Source: Candidatus Aenigmarchaeota archaeon CG_4_9_14_3_um_filter_37_18
GTDB taxonomy: Archaea > Aenigmatarchaeota > Aenigmatarchaeia > CG10238-14
Assembly: GCA_002789635.1 (NCBI GenBank)
Contig: PFTQ01000001.1
Span: 1-14,513, forward strand
Length of the DNA: 14,513 nt
Direction: 5' to 3'
Shown: positions 1-7,101 of the stretch, piece after piece
Layout of the letters: each line of letters opens with the position of its first letter
Position numbering within the stretch: the stretch's first letter is position 1
Notes under the pieces: generated by a model
Database searches by the model: none
Told to the model about the DNA's origin: nothing
What the model saw: only the letters and a program-made list of their open reading frames with translations
Program-made: the position numbers and the translations under genes

Positions 1-17
1 TGTGATAATTATACACA

Positions 18-959
18 CTATGTTTCTACATCACGGAATTTTTCTGCATGACGTGCTCTCAATGCTTCACTATTAAATCCAACGCCATAATTCCGATTTT
101 TTTCAGTATAAGTATCTGTATCTCCAGTTGATTTCTCTAACTGAGTAGCTGTCGGTCCACCAAAACCCAAAGCCCTTGCTATAGTAATGCCAAAATCATT
201 TACATGCCCGTCAGGATGATACCTCGGCACACTACCTAGTTGTGATAAACCACTCACAGGTCCAGTCTCCCATACAGTAACTCTAACAGGATATATTTCA
301 GCCGCATCTGATCCATATTTTACAGCCCCAAAAGGCCATATATAAGTAATGGGTGCCCGTCCAGTATTATTTTGAATATCATACCTTGATCTTCGAAATT
401 CATCTATAAACTGTTCTCTTGAGAAGCCTCCTGGTCTATTAAGATAGGCTTGATTCATCCCTAAATTATGGGTTGCAGAATGGGATGCTATCTCATGACC
501 TTCATCGGCTAATCTTCTAATTTCATCCCAAGTCCATCCTTCATTACTAATTCCGCCAGTTACAACACCTAAAACTCCTTTAAAACCATATTTATTTAAA
601 ACAGGGTAAATATTTTCCCAAAAATCATCATGAGTCTTTTGTAGCCCAGATTTTGCCAACTGGTTCCCAATATCATCAAACGTCAGCACAACCCTTCCAT
701 AAGGCAAATTCAACCTCTTCTTTAAGGAATCATATAATTCTTCAAAACCTATTGTTTTACAATCCATCCTATAAAGAGCTTTCATTTGATCAACAAAAAT
801 TTCAGATGTAATACCATAAGCGGTTGTATGGTACATTATAACAGGTGTCCCTATTTGAGCTGCTTCTGCTACACCACCTGTTGCTTTAGCTGAAACGCAA
901 GCTCCAAACACTGCAGCAGCCATTTTTATAAAATCTCTTCTTGATAAAGGCATATCCAT
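18..959 (-). CDS. Tat-exported polysaccharide deacetylase (NodB/PgaB-like)
   Basis: A carbohydrate esterase 4 (NodB-fold) deacetylase that would remove N-acetyl groups from an extracellular or envelope polysaccharide. The N-terminus has a twin-arginine signal: LSRRDFIKM (residues 5-13), then a hydrophobic Ala-rich stretch to about residue 35, so export in folded form is likely. Visible motifs are VIMYH near residue 40, TFDD (93-96, metal-binding Asp), HSATH (160-164, two metal-binding His) and WPFG (about 208-211, the aromatic-Pro-Gly motif of PgaB-like members). The total of 313 aa is normal for a single-domain member. I chose ATG at 959 rather than the TTG at 962 because it lies about 28 nt from a TATA box and gives a leaderless transcript. 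The gene points out of the window, away from the defence-like block. The exact substrate is not readable. Confidence 0.87.
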   Translation of the reverse strand: MDMPLSRRDFIKMAAAVFGACVSAKATGGVAEAAQIGTPVIMYHTTAYGITSEIFVDQMKALYRMDCKTIGFEELYDSLKKRLNLPYGRVVLTFDDIGNQLAKSGLQKTHDDFWENIYPVLNKYGFKGVLGVVTGGISNEGWTWDEIRRLADEGHEIASHSATHNLGMNQAYLNRPGGFSREQFIDEFRRSRYDIQNNTGRAPITYIWPFGAVKYGSDAAEIYPVRVTVWETGPVSGLSQLGSVPRYHPDGHVNDFGITIARALGFGGPTATQLEKSTGDTDTYTEKNRNYGVGFNSEALRARHAEKFRDVET

Positions 960-981
960 CAAGAATTATAGAATGAATGCA

Positions 982-993
982 AGTATAAATACT
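982..993 (-). promoter_or_regulatory. TATA box of the deacetylase gene
   Basis: The near-palindromic sequence AGTATAAATACT reads AGTATTTATACT on the minus strand. Its centre is about 28 nt upstream of ATG 959, the spacing of an archaeal TATA box to the transcription start of a leaderless mRNA. Confidence 0.5.
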
Positions 994-1082
994 TTTGCAG
1001 GTCTGCACAGCGTAATGCAGAAATAAAATGGAAGATTTAATAAGTCAAAAGATAGATGGTGGGGTCAGATATAAGTAAACTT

Positions 1083-1090
1083 TTTAAATA
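1083..1090 (+). promoter_or_regulatory. TATA box of the MNT-HEPN unit
   Basis: TTTAAATA is centred about 25 nt before ATG 1111. It supports a leaderless start at 1111 instead of the in-frame TTG at 1105. Confidence 0.5.
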
Positions 1091-1110
1091 CAGTTGTATA
1101 TATTTTGTAT

Positions 1111-1686
1111 ATGATAAGAAAATTGTTCACTTCTGTAACCAGAGTCTCTATACTGCAGTTGTTGATTTTCTCTGGAAAGAGTTATCATTTAAGAGAAATA
1201 AGCAGAAATATAAAAAAAAGCCCTATCTACGTCAGCAAGGAAATTGCAAATTTAAAAAATTTGGGGTTGATTAACGAGGCAAAAACTGGTAAAATGCGGA
1301 TTTTCAAAGTCAACAAAAACTCTCCAATTTATACTGAAATTAAAAATATACTCTTAAAGACAGATTTTATAGGTGAATTGATAAAAGAAAATTTAAATGG
1401 ACAAAAAATAAAATTTGCTTTTATATTTGGATCCTTCTCAAGGGGGGAAGAATTAGAGGGGAGCGATATAGATTTGTTTGTCATCGGGGATGCAAAAGAA
1501 AACAGTATTTTGGAGATAATTCAAAAACTAGAAAAAAAAGTGGGAAGAGAGATAAATCTCATATGCTGGGATGAGGAGACTTTTAAAAATAAAATGAGGG
1601 GGAATAATCACCTCCTAATGGATATTTTTCAACATCAGATAATAATGTTAATAGGGGATGAAGATGAACTTAGAAAATTCAGATAA
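1111..1686 (+). CDS. wHTH-MNT nucleotidyltransferase (antitoxin-type partner of HEPN)
   Basis: A 191-aa protein with an N-terminal winged helix (about residues 10-70, including HLREISRNIKKS) followed by a minimal nucleotidyltransferase domain. The catalytic motif is GSFSRGEELEGSDID: GS at 107-108, ten residues, then D119-I-D121, exactly the GS-x10-DxD pattern. In MNT/HEPN modules the MNT protein neutralises the HEPN RNase, in characterised cases by AMPylating it. The added winged helix suggests that this protein also binds DNA and autoregulates. It overlaps the downstream HEPN gene by 29 nt, so the two are translated together. ATG 1111 is preferred over TTG 1105 because of the TATA spacing. 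The family is clear. Antitoxin activity is inferred from family knowledge and neighbours. Confidence 0.85.
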   Translation: MIRKLFTSVTRVSILQLLIFSGKSYHLREISRNIKKSPIYVSKEIANLKNLGLINEAKTGKMRIFKVNKNSPIYTEIKNILLKTDFIGELIKENLNGQKIKFAFIFGSFSRGEELEGSDIDLFVIGDAKENSILEIIQKLEKKVGREINLICWDEETFKNKMRGNNHLLMDIFQHQIIMLIGDEDELRKFR

Positions 1687-2086
1687 ATGGGAAAAAATAA
1701 GAAGGGACGAAAATCTTATTGAAAAGGCTCTTTTGCTTGCAGAAAGAGACTTAAAAGTTTCTCTGGAAAACAAGAAGATGGGGAATAATGATTGGGCATT
1801 TTCTATAGCATATAATTCTATGCTGCAATCCGGCAGGGCGCTAATGTTTCATTCTGGTTATAGACCTAAAGGGGAGTATAAACATGTGGCTGTTGCAGAA
1901 TTCTTAAGGAATTTTCCAAATGAAAAATTAGCTGAGAAACTTATCTTTATTTTCAACAAAATGAGGAAAAAGAGGCACACCATCGTATATGAGGAAGCGG
2001 ATATAATAAGCGATGAAGAAGCAAGAAAAGCTGTTGAAGATGCCAGAGTGTTCTTTGAAAGAGCAAAATCTATAATCAAAAAATAA
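1658..2086 (+). CDS. HEPN-domain protein (toxin-type partner of MNT)
   Basis: A small, mostly helical 142-aa protein with the HEPN C-terminal signature MRKKRHTIVYEE (R103-x3-H107, near the RX4-6H catalytic pattern) and a long final helix. HEPN proteins paired with MNT proteins are usually metal-independent RNases that arrest growth or act in phage defence. It begins inside the MNT gene (29-nt overlap). There are two possible starts, ATG 1658 and ATG 1664. The GGGG at 1654-1657 lies at better Shine-Dalgarno spacing for 1664, so the true protein may be two residues shorter. The slightly short Arg-His spacing leaves some doubt about RNase activity. A radical SAM gene follows 26 nt downstream on the same strand. 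Confidence 0.82.
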   Translation: MKMNLENSDKWEKIRRDENLIEKALLLAERDLKVSLENKKMGNNDWAFSIAYNSMLQSGRALMFHSGYRPKGEYKHVAVAEFLRNFPNEKLAEKLIFIFNKMRKKRHTIVYEEADIISDEEARKAVEDARVFFERAKSIIKK

Positions 2087-2112
2087 TAGGATTTCGATAA
2101 AGGTTTTATCTG

Positions 2113-2988
2113 ATGGCAATCAATCTCGACCACAGGCACAAGCCGCTTGACGGGGATCTGCTTTTGACTGCTGCCTGCCCCATAGAATGCGATTTCTGCG
2201 TTTACTCATGCGAAGCTGAAAAAGAACCTGAAAAATGGATGCCCGAAAAAACTATTCGGAGAGTAGCCGAGCAATATTCAAAGAACGGTATCGGCATAAG
2301 GATAGGCGGCGGAGAGCCTTTCTATGACCTTGAAAAGTTGAGGAATTGCATAAAAATACTAATGGAATACTACAAACCGAATGAACTCCTGATAATAACT
2401 TCTGGGTTTTTCGGAGCAGACAAGGAAAACGCAAATAAGCATTTGAATGCGATAAAAGGTTTTGGTTTTGATACCCTAATCATCAGCGCAGATAGATTCC
2501 ATTTGAAAAGAGTTCCACTAAAAAACATTGAAAATATAATAGAATGCTGCAAGGAGCTAGGAATAGAGCCAGTTCTAAGGATAAGCATAGACTCTGACAG
2601 CTATGAATTTATTGACAAAATCACAGAGATCATTGCTAAAAACAAAGCTTCGATAGAAGTTCATGATTGGGGTTCTTTTGGCAGGGCGGAGAAACTGGAT
2701 AAAAATCCTTTAGGGAATTTTACTAAAGATCAAGAGTATTTTTTCTCAAAACTGAAAGAGTTTGCTGGAAAGTTTAACGCCCCTTTAGATCCTAGATTTT
2801 ATTTGGCACATACAGCTAAGAGATCACAAAATAAGTATGCCTCTGATTTCTTCCCAACTACTTTCCCGAATGGCAATGTTTACGGATGCTCTATGACAAT
2901 GAAAGGGAGCTATCTCGGCAATATTAACAAGGAAGATTTATCAGATATGATGGTTAAATGGAAGGAGCACTTTGCAGGGAAACCTTAA
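2113..2988 (+). CDS. Radical SAM protein, N-terminal part of a frameshifted gene
   Basis: This part carries the radical SAM core. CPIECDFC (C22, C26, C29) is the CxxxCxxC motif that ligates the SAM-binding 4Fe-4S cluster, and GGGEPF (about 67-72) is the SAM-binding GGEP motif. Near the C-terminus, FPNGNVYGC followed by LGNI and a DL-rich helix resembles the start of the extra Cys domain of SPASM-like enzymes, where the protein stops abruptly after FAGKP. A second, overlapping reading frame continues with more Cys motifs, so the two probably form one enzyme of about 480 aa. An AAGG about 9 nt before the ATG can serve as ribosome binding site. It lies 26 nt after HEPN and is probably co-transcribed with MNT-HEPN. 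The substrate is unknown. Confidence 0.8.
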   Translation: MAINLDHRHKPLDGDLLLTAACPIECDFCVYSCEAEKEPEKWMPEKTIRRVAEQYSKNGIGIRIGGGEPFYDLEKLRNCIKILMEYYKPNELLIITSGFFGADKENANKHLNAIKGFGFDTLIISADRFHLKRVPLKNIENIIECCKELGIEPVLRISIDSDSYEFIDKITEIIAKNKASIEVHDWGSFGRAEKLDKNPLGNFTKDQEYFFSKLKEFAGKFNAPLDPRFYLAHTAKRSQNKYASDFFPTTFPNGNVYGCSMTMKGSYLGNINKEDLSDMMVKWKEHFAGKP

Positions 2989-3565
2989 CTTATCTGAAAC
3001 TTCGTGCCAAGAGATGAGCAAATTCCTGCCGGACAAATATAAGCATAGATGCGAGCTCTGCAAAAGCTACCCAATAAATGTAAATAACGAAGAGGCTCTT
3101 GGCCAGAGATTTTTGAGGTTAGATAGTGATGTGAATTTTGATAAGATTTTTGAAGGGCTGAAAAATGAGAATAAAGAGTTAATGGTTTCTTTCAAGCTGA
3201 CTGAAAAAGATTTGAATAGGAAAGTTGGTGATAGAATTAAAGGTTTTCTTGATAGGTTGGAGAAGAGCAATCTCAGATATGTTTTATCAAGACCCTTGCC
3301 TAGGTGTCTGGGATTTCAGACCAGACCTTCTGACCCTAAAAATTGCTTTGAATGCAGAGAGTTGTTTACCATAGAAGATTGTCATGTTAACTATTGCGAG
3401 CCTTCTGGTGGGTTGAGTGGATGGAATTTAGACTCACTAAAAGGTAGGGAGCAGATTTATGAGTATTTCGAAATCAAGAACAAAGAGAAAAAAATGCCTT
3501 CAGTCTGCATAAATTGCCTCTTCAGGATGAGAAAACAGTGTGATGGCTTGTGTTTTAGGAAGTAA
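2972..3565 (+). CDS. Cys-rich C-terminal part of the radical SAM protein (+1 frame)
   Basis: This frame overlaps the preceding one by 17 nt and has no radical SAM core of its own. It contains clustered cysteines: CELC, CLGF with CFEC, CHVNYC, and a final CINCLFRMRKQCDGLC, the arrangement expected for auxiliary Fe-S or SPASM-like clusters. Reading HFAG directly into NLNLSETSCQEMS joins the two halves smoothly if one base of GGGAAA (2977-2982) is skipped. That suggests a single ancestral gene with a one-base insertion, a sequencing error or, less likely, recoding. Against a simple error, the possible TTG start at 2972 has AAGGAG four to five nt upstream, so independent, coupled translation is not excluded. 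I know no family consisting of this tail alone. Confidence 0.6.
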   Translation: MQGNLNLSETSCQEMSKFLPDKYKHRCELCKSYPINVNNEEALGQRFLRLDSDVNFDKIFEGLKNENKELMVSFKLTEKDLNRKVGDRIKGFLDRLEKSNLRYVLSRPLPRCLGFQTRPSDPKNCFECRELFTIEDCHVNYCEPSGGLSGWNLDSLKGREQIYEYFEIKNKEKKMPSVCINCLFRMRKQCDGLCFRK

Positions 3566-3570
3566 TGTGT

Positions 3571-3626
3571 GGTATAATTTCAGCTTCGCTATCTTTCTGC
3601 AATCCGCTGACGCTCGGGTATAATTC
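3571..3626 (+). repeat. Dispersed repeat, copy 1
   Basis: The core at 3582-3617 begins AGCTTCGCTATCTTTCTGCA and ends GCTGACGCTCGG. It is flanked by a direct GGTATAATT (3571-3579 and 3617-3625). The core matches copy 3 (6952-6987) at 35 of 36 positions and copy 2 (5324-5360) more loosely. It is GC-richer than its surroundings, has no convincing internal hairpin, and lies between the radical SAM remnant and the AbiE-like module. Confidence 0.75.
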
Positions 3627-3659
3627 TTAGTTTCTTGGAGAAAAAGAAAGCGAGAAAAC

Positions 3660-3668
3660 TTTAAATAT
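3660..3668 (+). promoter_or_regulatory. TATA box of the AbiE-like module
   Basis: TTTAAATAT preceded by a purine-rich GAAAAC (BRE-like). Its centre is about 26 nt before ATG 3690 but only about 11 nt before ATG 3675, so it selects the 3690 start and a leaderless transcript. Confidence 0.55.
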
Positions 3669-3689
3669 AAGTTTATGCAAAAATCTTAT

Positions 3690-4499
3690 ATGAAAACTAA
3701 GGAAAAGGTAGAAAGTTATAAAACGTTGGGTAAAGTGGAATCTAAGATTATAACTGAGTTATCGAAAAAAGGAATCTGGATTTTTGACTTATGCGATGTG
3801 AAAAAAATCATTGATTCCAATGAGAATCATATATACCAAATAGTCCATTCACTCAAAAACAAAGGCTGGATAAAGAGTTTAACAGCAGGAAAATATGAGC
3901 TCATATCTTTCTCTGGAAAACCTAGGGAAGATTTAATGGTCATTGCCTGCAATGTTTTATGGCCTTCTTATATTTCTTTCTGGTCGGCTTTGAACTTTTA
4001 CAAGTTTACCGAGCAATCCCCTAAAAAAATATTCCTTGCCACCACAAAAAGGAAAGAGCTCAAAAAAATGGATTCTATAGAGGTGCAATTCATACAAATA
4101 AAACCAGAAAGGTTCTTTGGATATACTAAGATTGAGGGCGTCTGTGTGGCAGAAAAGGAAAAAGCCTTGATAGACAGCCTTCTCTTTCCAAGATATGTGA
4201 GTTTGGACGAAATCTGCAAATCGCTTGAAAATGCGAAAAAAGAGATCTCTTTCGAAAAACTAATAGACTATTGCATAAAAATTGGCAATTCATCACTAAA
4301 TAAAAGGCTCGGATATTTGATTGAGCTGTTAAAAATTAAAATAGAGGGTAGATTGATTGAAAAGCTCCATAAAAATATCAGTAAAAACTTTTCTTTACTA
4401 GATCCAACAAAAACTAGATCTAGTAAATACAGCAAAAGGTGGTTTTTAAATTTAAATTTATCAAAAGAAGATTTACTTCATTGGAAAAAAATAGGGTAG
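3690..4499 (+). CDS. AbiEi-like winged-helix antitoxin/regulator
   Basis: A 269-aa protein with an N-terminal winged-helix region (about residues 10-70; VKKIIDSNENHIYQIVHSL is the recognition-helix region) and a C-terminal AbiEi-type domain. Typical AbiEi features are YISFWSALNFYKFTEQSP, a KKIFLAT strand, and GVCVAEKEKALIDSLLFPRY, which aligns with the conserved EKALlD segment. AbiEi proteins repress their own promoter and counter the AbiEii nucleotidyltransferase toxin. The gene is followed after 8 nt by the AbiEii-like gene. An upstream in-frame ATG (3675) would add five residues but lies too close to the TATA box. The family call is firm. The antitoxin role is inferred. Confidence 0.82.
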   Translation: MKTKEKVESYKTLGKVESKIITELSKKGIWIFDLCDVKKIIDSNENHIYQIVHSLKNKGWIKSLTAGKYELISFSGKPREDLMVIACNVLWPSYISFWSALNFYKFTEQSPKKIFLATTKRKELKKMDSIEVQFIQIKPERFFGYTKIEGVCVAEKEKALIDSLLFPRYVSLDEICKSLENAKKEISFEKLIDYCIKIGNSSLNKRLGYLIELLKIKIEGRLIEKLHKNISKNFSLLDPTKTRSSKYSKRWFLNLNLSKEDLLHWKKIG

Positions 4500-4507
4500 G
4501 AGTGAAT

Positions 4508-5278
4508 ATGCTGACAAAAGAGCAACTGATATTAATGGCGAGGAGAAACGGGTTACCGTTATTTACACAAGAGAGGGACTATTTTCAAATGATGTTTTTA
4601 TCCAGATTATACAGCCAAAAAAACCAGCTTGTATTTAAGGGGGGCACATGTTTAAAGCTTGCATATAACCTTCCCCGTTTTTCCGAAGATCTAGATTTTA
4701 TTTGCTTAAACAGATCTAAAGCCCTAAAGTCTCTATTAGAAAAAGTTTTAGATGAACTGAAATTAATAGGAATTAATGGGAAGTTGACTAACGAAAAAAT
4801 TGCCAAGAGTTCTGCCGGGTATAAGGTCGTATATCAAGGTCCCCTCTATACCGGAAAAACTATTAGCAAGGGTGGTATCAGAATCGATGTAAGCTTTAGG
4901 AAAGATATGGTATTGAAGCCTGAATTGATGTCAATAACTTCCGAATATCCTGACATCCAGCCATTTTTGGCTTATTGCATGCCAATGGAAGAGATTTTTG
5001 CGGAAAAAGTAAGAGCCCTCATAAAGAGATCAAAGCCTAGAGACATATATGATGTGTGGTTTCTTATAAACAGGAATGTGAAAATTGATAGAAAACTGAT
5101 AATCAAAAAAATTAATCTGCAAGGGCTGAAATTTGATTTAAAAAAGCTTGAAAATGAAATTGGCGATAAAAGGAAGGATTGGAAAAGTGACTTATCAACA
5201 CTCCTTTCTACTATACCTGATTTTGATGCTGTTAAAAATAATATAATAAAGAAATTGAAGGAAGCTTTAGACAGTTAA
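4508..5278 (+). CDS. AbiEii-like nucleotidyltransferase toxin
   Basis: A 256-aa member of the AbiEii/MenA-type nucleotidyltransferases. The active-site region is FKGGTCLKLAYNLPRFSEDL followed by DF: GGT at 45-47, then D61 and D63. A downstream conserved block EEIFAEKVRALI and KPRDIYDVWF (about residues 160-182) is also typical. Characterised relatives add nucleotides to tRNA or other acceptors and stop growth, and are held in check by the upstream AbiEi partner. ATG 4508 is chosen because GGAG at 4499-4502 sits five nt before it and it lies 8 nt after the partner's stop. Longer in-frame extensions would run into the upstream gene. The next feature downstream is a repeat copy. Confidence 0.85.
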   Translation: MLTKEQLILMARRNGLPLFTQERDYFQMMFLSRLYSQKNQLVFKGGTCLKLAYNLPRFSEDLDFICLNRSKALKSLLEKVLDELKLIGINGKLTNEKIAKSSAGYKVVYQGPLYTGKTISKGGIRIDVSFRKDMVLKPELMSITSEYPDIQPFLAYCMPMEEIFAEKVRALIKRSKPRDIYDVWFLINRNVKIDRKLIIKKINLQGLKFDLKKLENEIGDKRKDWKSDLSTLLSTIPDFDAVKNNIIKKLKEALDS

Positions 5279-5315
5279 TTATCTTCCAAACAAACCATGC
5301 AACAATAGAGGCAAG

Positions 5316-5369
5316 ATAATTCCAGCTTCTCTATCGCTCAGCAGCCTCGCTGACGCTCGGATATAATCC
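5316..5369 (+). repeat. Dispersed repeat, copy 2 (divergent)
   Basis: The core at 5324-5360 shares AGCTTC, CTATC and the 3' TCGCTGACGCTCGG with the other copies but has several central differences and one extra base. ATAATTCC (5316-5323) before it and ATAATCC (5363-5369) after it again form flanking direct repeats. It lies between the AbiE-like pair and the AlbA_2 gene. Confidence 0.65.
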
Positions 5370-5378
5370 TATATATTT
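5370..5378 (+). promoter_or_regulatory. TATA box of the AlbA_2 gene
   Basis: TATATATTT directly follows repeat copy 2. Its centre is about 25 nt before ATG 5399, so the transcript is probably leaderless. Confidence 0.5.
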
Positions 5379-5398
5379 GATCCAACAAAAGTTATAGC

Positions 5399-6823
5399 AT
5401 GGATGCTCATCAATTGATCAAAAGAGGAGAGTCGGAAAAGATTGAGTTCAAAGAATTCCTGAAACTTAAAGACGAAATTGGAAAGGCTGTTTCCTCGTTT
5501 TCAAACTGCAAAGGCGGCATTATTCTAGTTGGTGTTGCAGATTCTGGCAAGGTTATTGGTTTTTCTGTTGGCAAGGATGCATTGGAAGAGCTTGCAAACT
5601 ACATTAAAAGGAACACTGACCCGCAAATTTATCCTTCTCTCAAAGTTGAAGAAGCCGATGGCAAAAAGGTTATTGCGATCAAAGTAAATGAATCAGAAGA
5701 AAAGCCAGTTTTCTTCAAAAACCACGCCTACAAGAGGGTTGGAAGAAGCGACCATTTAATATCATCTTCCGAGATAAGAAAGCTTGCCAAAGAGGAAAAG
5801 AAAAAGCTGAACTGGGATGAACAAGTTTGCGGAGATGCTAAGCTGGAAGATATTGATGAAGAAAAAGCCGAGGATTTTTTGAGAAAAACCAAAAATGAAA
5901 GGAACTTCTACATCCAGCCCAAAACCCCGCTAAAAGAAGTCTTGGGGAGACTGGAACTGATGAGAAACGGAAAACTAACTAATGCTGCTGCCCTCTTGTT
6001 TGGAAAGAACCCGCAAAAATTCTTTTTACAAGCCGAGACAAGGTGCGCTAGATTCAAGGGAACTGAGCCCTTGAAATTCATAGATATGAAGGTTTTTGAG
6101 GGCACTATAATTGATCAAATAGGCAAGGCCTTGAATTTTACCCTTGAACATATGCCAATGGCAGCATGGATTGAGCCTGGGAGGCCAGAAAGAAAGGAAA
6201 AATATGAATACCCGCCTGAGGCGATCAGAGAAGCGATAATAAATGCAGTCTGCCATAGAGATTATTCAATATCTTCGAATATTCAAATCAGAATTTTTGA
6301 TGATAAGATTGAAATATGGGGTTGCGGTCCCTTGCCCATGCCATTAACTCTTGAAGACCTAAAGAGAAAACACAAGTCTATCCTGAGAAACCCCCTGATT
6401 GGGAAATGTTTTTTTCTTATCGGATATATTGAGCAATGGGGAACTGGAACCAACAAAATTATCAAAGAGTGCTTGAACCACGGGATTCCTGAGCCTCTCT
6501 TCGAAGAAATCGCTCAAAATCTTGTTGTAACATTCAGAAAATCTAAATTAACTAAGGAATATTTAGATATTTTAGGGCTGAATGAAAGGCAGAAAAAAAC
6601 GATAGAATATCTAAAGGAGCACAATAAAATAACAAAAGGAGGGCACATGAAATTAAACGATATATCCAAAACTCCAGCTTTTGAAGATATTAATGATTTG
6701 TTGAGAAAAAAACTTATAGCTAAAAAAGGCATTGGAAGAAATACTTATTATATTTTAGAAGAATCGGCCTCTAAAAGACCGAAAAAAGACCGAAAAATAA
6801 TTGGGAATTTATTAATGATTTGA
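5399..6823 (+). CDS. AlbA_2/Schlafen-type protein with ATPase-like C-terminal domain
   Basis: A 474-aa protein of the family often annotated as putative transcriptional regulator or ATP-dependent DNA helicase-related. The N-terminal AlbA_2 (Schlafen-fold) domain shows EKIEFKEF (13-20) and FSNCKGGIILVGVADSGKVI (about 34-53), the usual AFANxxGG...GV.D.G pattern. A middle linker follows. The HATPase_c_4-like region has PPEAIREAIINAVCHRDY (about 271-288), IEIWGCGPLP and WGTGTNKII. A C-terminal winged-helix-like tail follows from about residue 395. Relatives are common in defence islands and mobile regions. The last 16 residues look wrong: shifting frame at the A6 run (6782-6787) gives RPKNNWEFINDLKGLI and a stop at 6835-6837, so the natural C-terminus may differ. 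The exact activity is unknown. Confidence 0.8.
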   Translation: MDAHQLIKRGESEKIEFKEFLKLKDEIGKAVSSFSNCKGGIILVGVADSGKVIGFSVGKDALEELANYIKRNTDPQIYPSLKVEEADGKKVIAIKVNESEEKPVFFKNHAYKRVGRSDHLISSSEIRKLAKEEKKKLNWDEQVCGDAKLEDIDEEKAEDFLRKTKNERNFYIQPKTPLKEVLGRLELMRNGKLTNAAALLFGKNPQKFFLQAETRCARFKGTEPLKFIDMKVFEGTIIDQIGKALNFTLEHMPMAAWIEPGRPERKEKYEYPPEAIREAIINAVCHRDYSISSNIQIRIFDDKIEIWGCGPLPMPLTLEDLKRKHKSILRNPLIGKCFFLIGYIEQWGTGTNKIIKECLNHGIPEPLFEEIAQNLVVTFRKSKLTKEYLDILGLNERQKKTIEYLKEHNKITKGGHMKLNDISKTPAFEDINDLLRKKLIAKKGIGRNTYYILEESASKRPKKDRKIIGNLLMI

Positions 6824-6838
6824 AGGGGTTAATCTAAT

Positions 6839-6846
6839 GAGGTGAT
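6839..6846 (+). promoter_or_regulatory. Strong Shine-Dalgarno before the SDR stub
   Basis: GAGGTGAT, complementary to the archaeal 16S 3' end, lies three nt before ATG 6850. It shows that the truncated SDR was once translated, as an operon-internal gene. Confidence 0.55.
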
Positions 6847-6849
6847 GGC

Positions 6850-6943
6850 ATGAAGCTGCTAGATAAAGTCGCTATAGTAACGGGCGGGTCTGGCAATATA
6901 GGCAGGGCTATTGTTGAAGAGCTTGCTAAAGAAGGATGCAATA
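6850..6943 (+). pseudogene. SDR (FabG-like) 5' fragment A
   Basis: The reading starts MKLLDKVAIVTGGSGNIGRA and goes on through IVEELAKEGC. This is the first beta-alpha unit of a short-chain dehydrogenase, with the TGGSGNIG NAD(P)-binding loop. Homology ends after about 31 codons. The frame then runs into repeat copy 3 and stops shortly after. Full SDRs have about 250 residues, so this is a stub. Bases 6895-6940 are identical to 8569-8614 in fragment B. The good ribosome binding site and intact ATG mean that a short peptide could still be made. Confidence 0.8.
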
Positions 6944-6951
6944 ATAGGAAT

Positions 6952-6996
6952 AGCTTCGCTATCTTTCTGCAATCTGCTGACGCTCGGATATAACCT
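6952..6996 (+). repeat. Dispersed repeat, copy 3
   Basis: The core at 6952-6987 is identical to copy 1 except for one C-to-T change, followed by ATATAACCTCTAG, which resembles the ATAATTCTTAG after copy 1. Its left edge abuts the broken end of SDR fragment A, so it marks a recombination or insertion junction. Confidence 0.75.
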
Positions 6997-7068
6997 CTAG
7001 TTTATTTTGAGGCCTGATATCAAATCTGAATTCAATAGAGTTAGCACAAATATAATTAGTCATAGAAA

Positions 7069-7078
7069 TATTTAAATA
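7069..7078 (+). promoter_or_regulatory. TATA box of the DUF234-type ATPase gene
   Basis: TATTTAAATA, preceded by GAAA, is centred about 28 nt before ATG 7102. Leaderless transcription is likely. Confidence 0.55.
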
Positions 7079-7101
7079 GTTGAATCTAAATTATAATAAT
7101 C

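Noticed and set aside
1008..1023. A fourth, inverted copy of the dispersed repeat (minus strand TTTCTGCATTACGCTG)
   Set aside because: It matches the core at about 14 of 16-17 positions over a short stretch only, and lacks the GACGCTCGG end, so chance is not excluded.
1056..1274. A 72-codon plus-strand open frame before and across the MNT gene
   Set aside because: It overlaps the wHTH-MNT gene in another frame, has Lys-rich low-complexity content and no promoter at suitable spacing.
2976..2983. GGGAAAC as a programmed -1 frameshift site in the radical SAM gene
   Set aside because: The heptamer is in the wrong phase (GGG AAA C, not G GGA AAC) and the needed shift is +1.
3571..6996. Dispersed repeats as a CRISPR array or integron attC sites
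   Set aside because: There are only three copies, 1.6-1.7 kb apart with genes between them, no integrase, and the element has no complementary arms.
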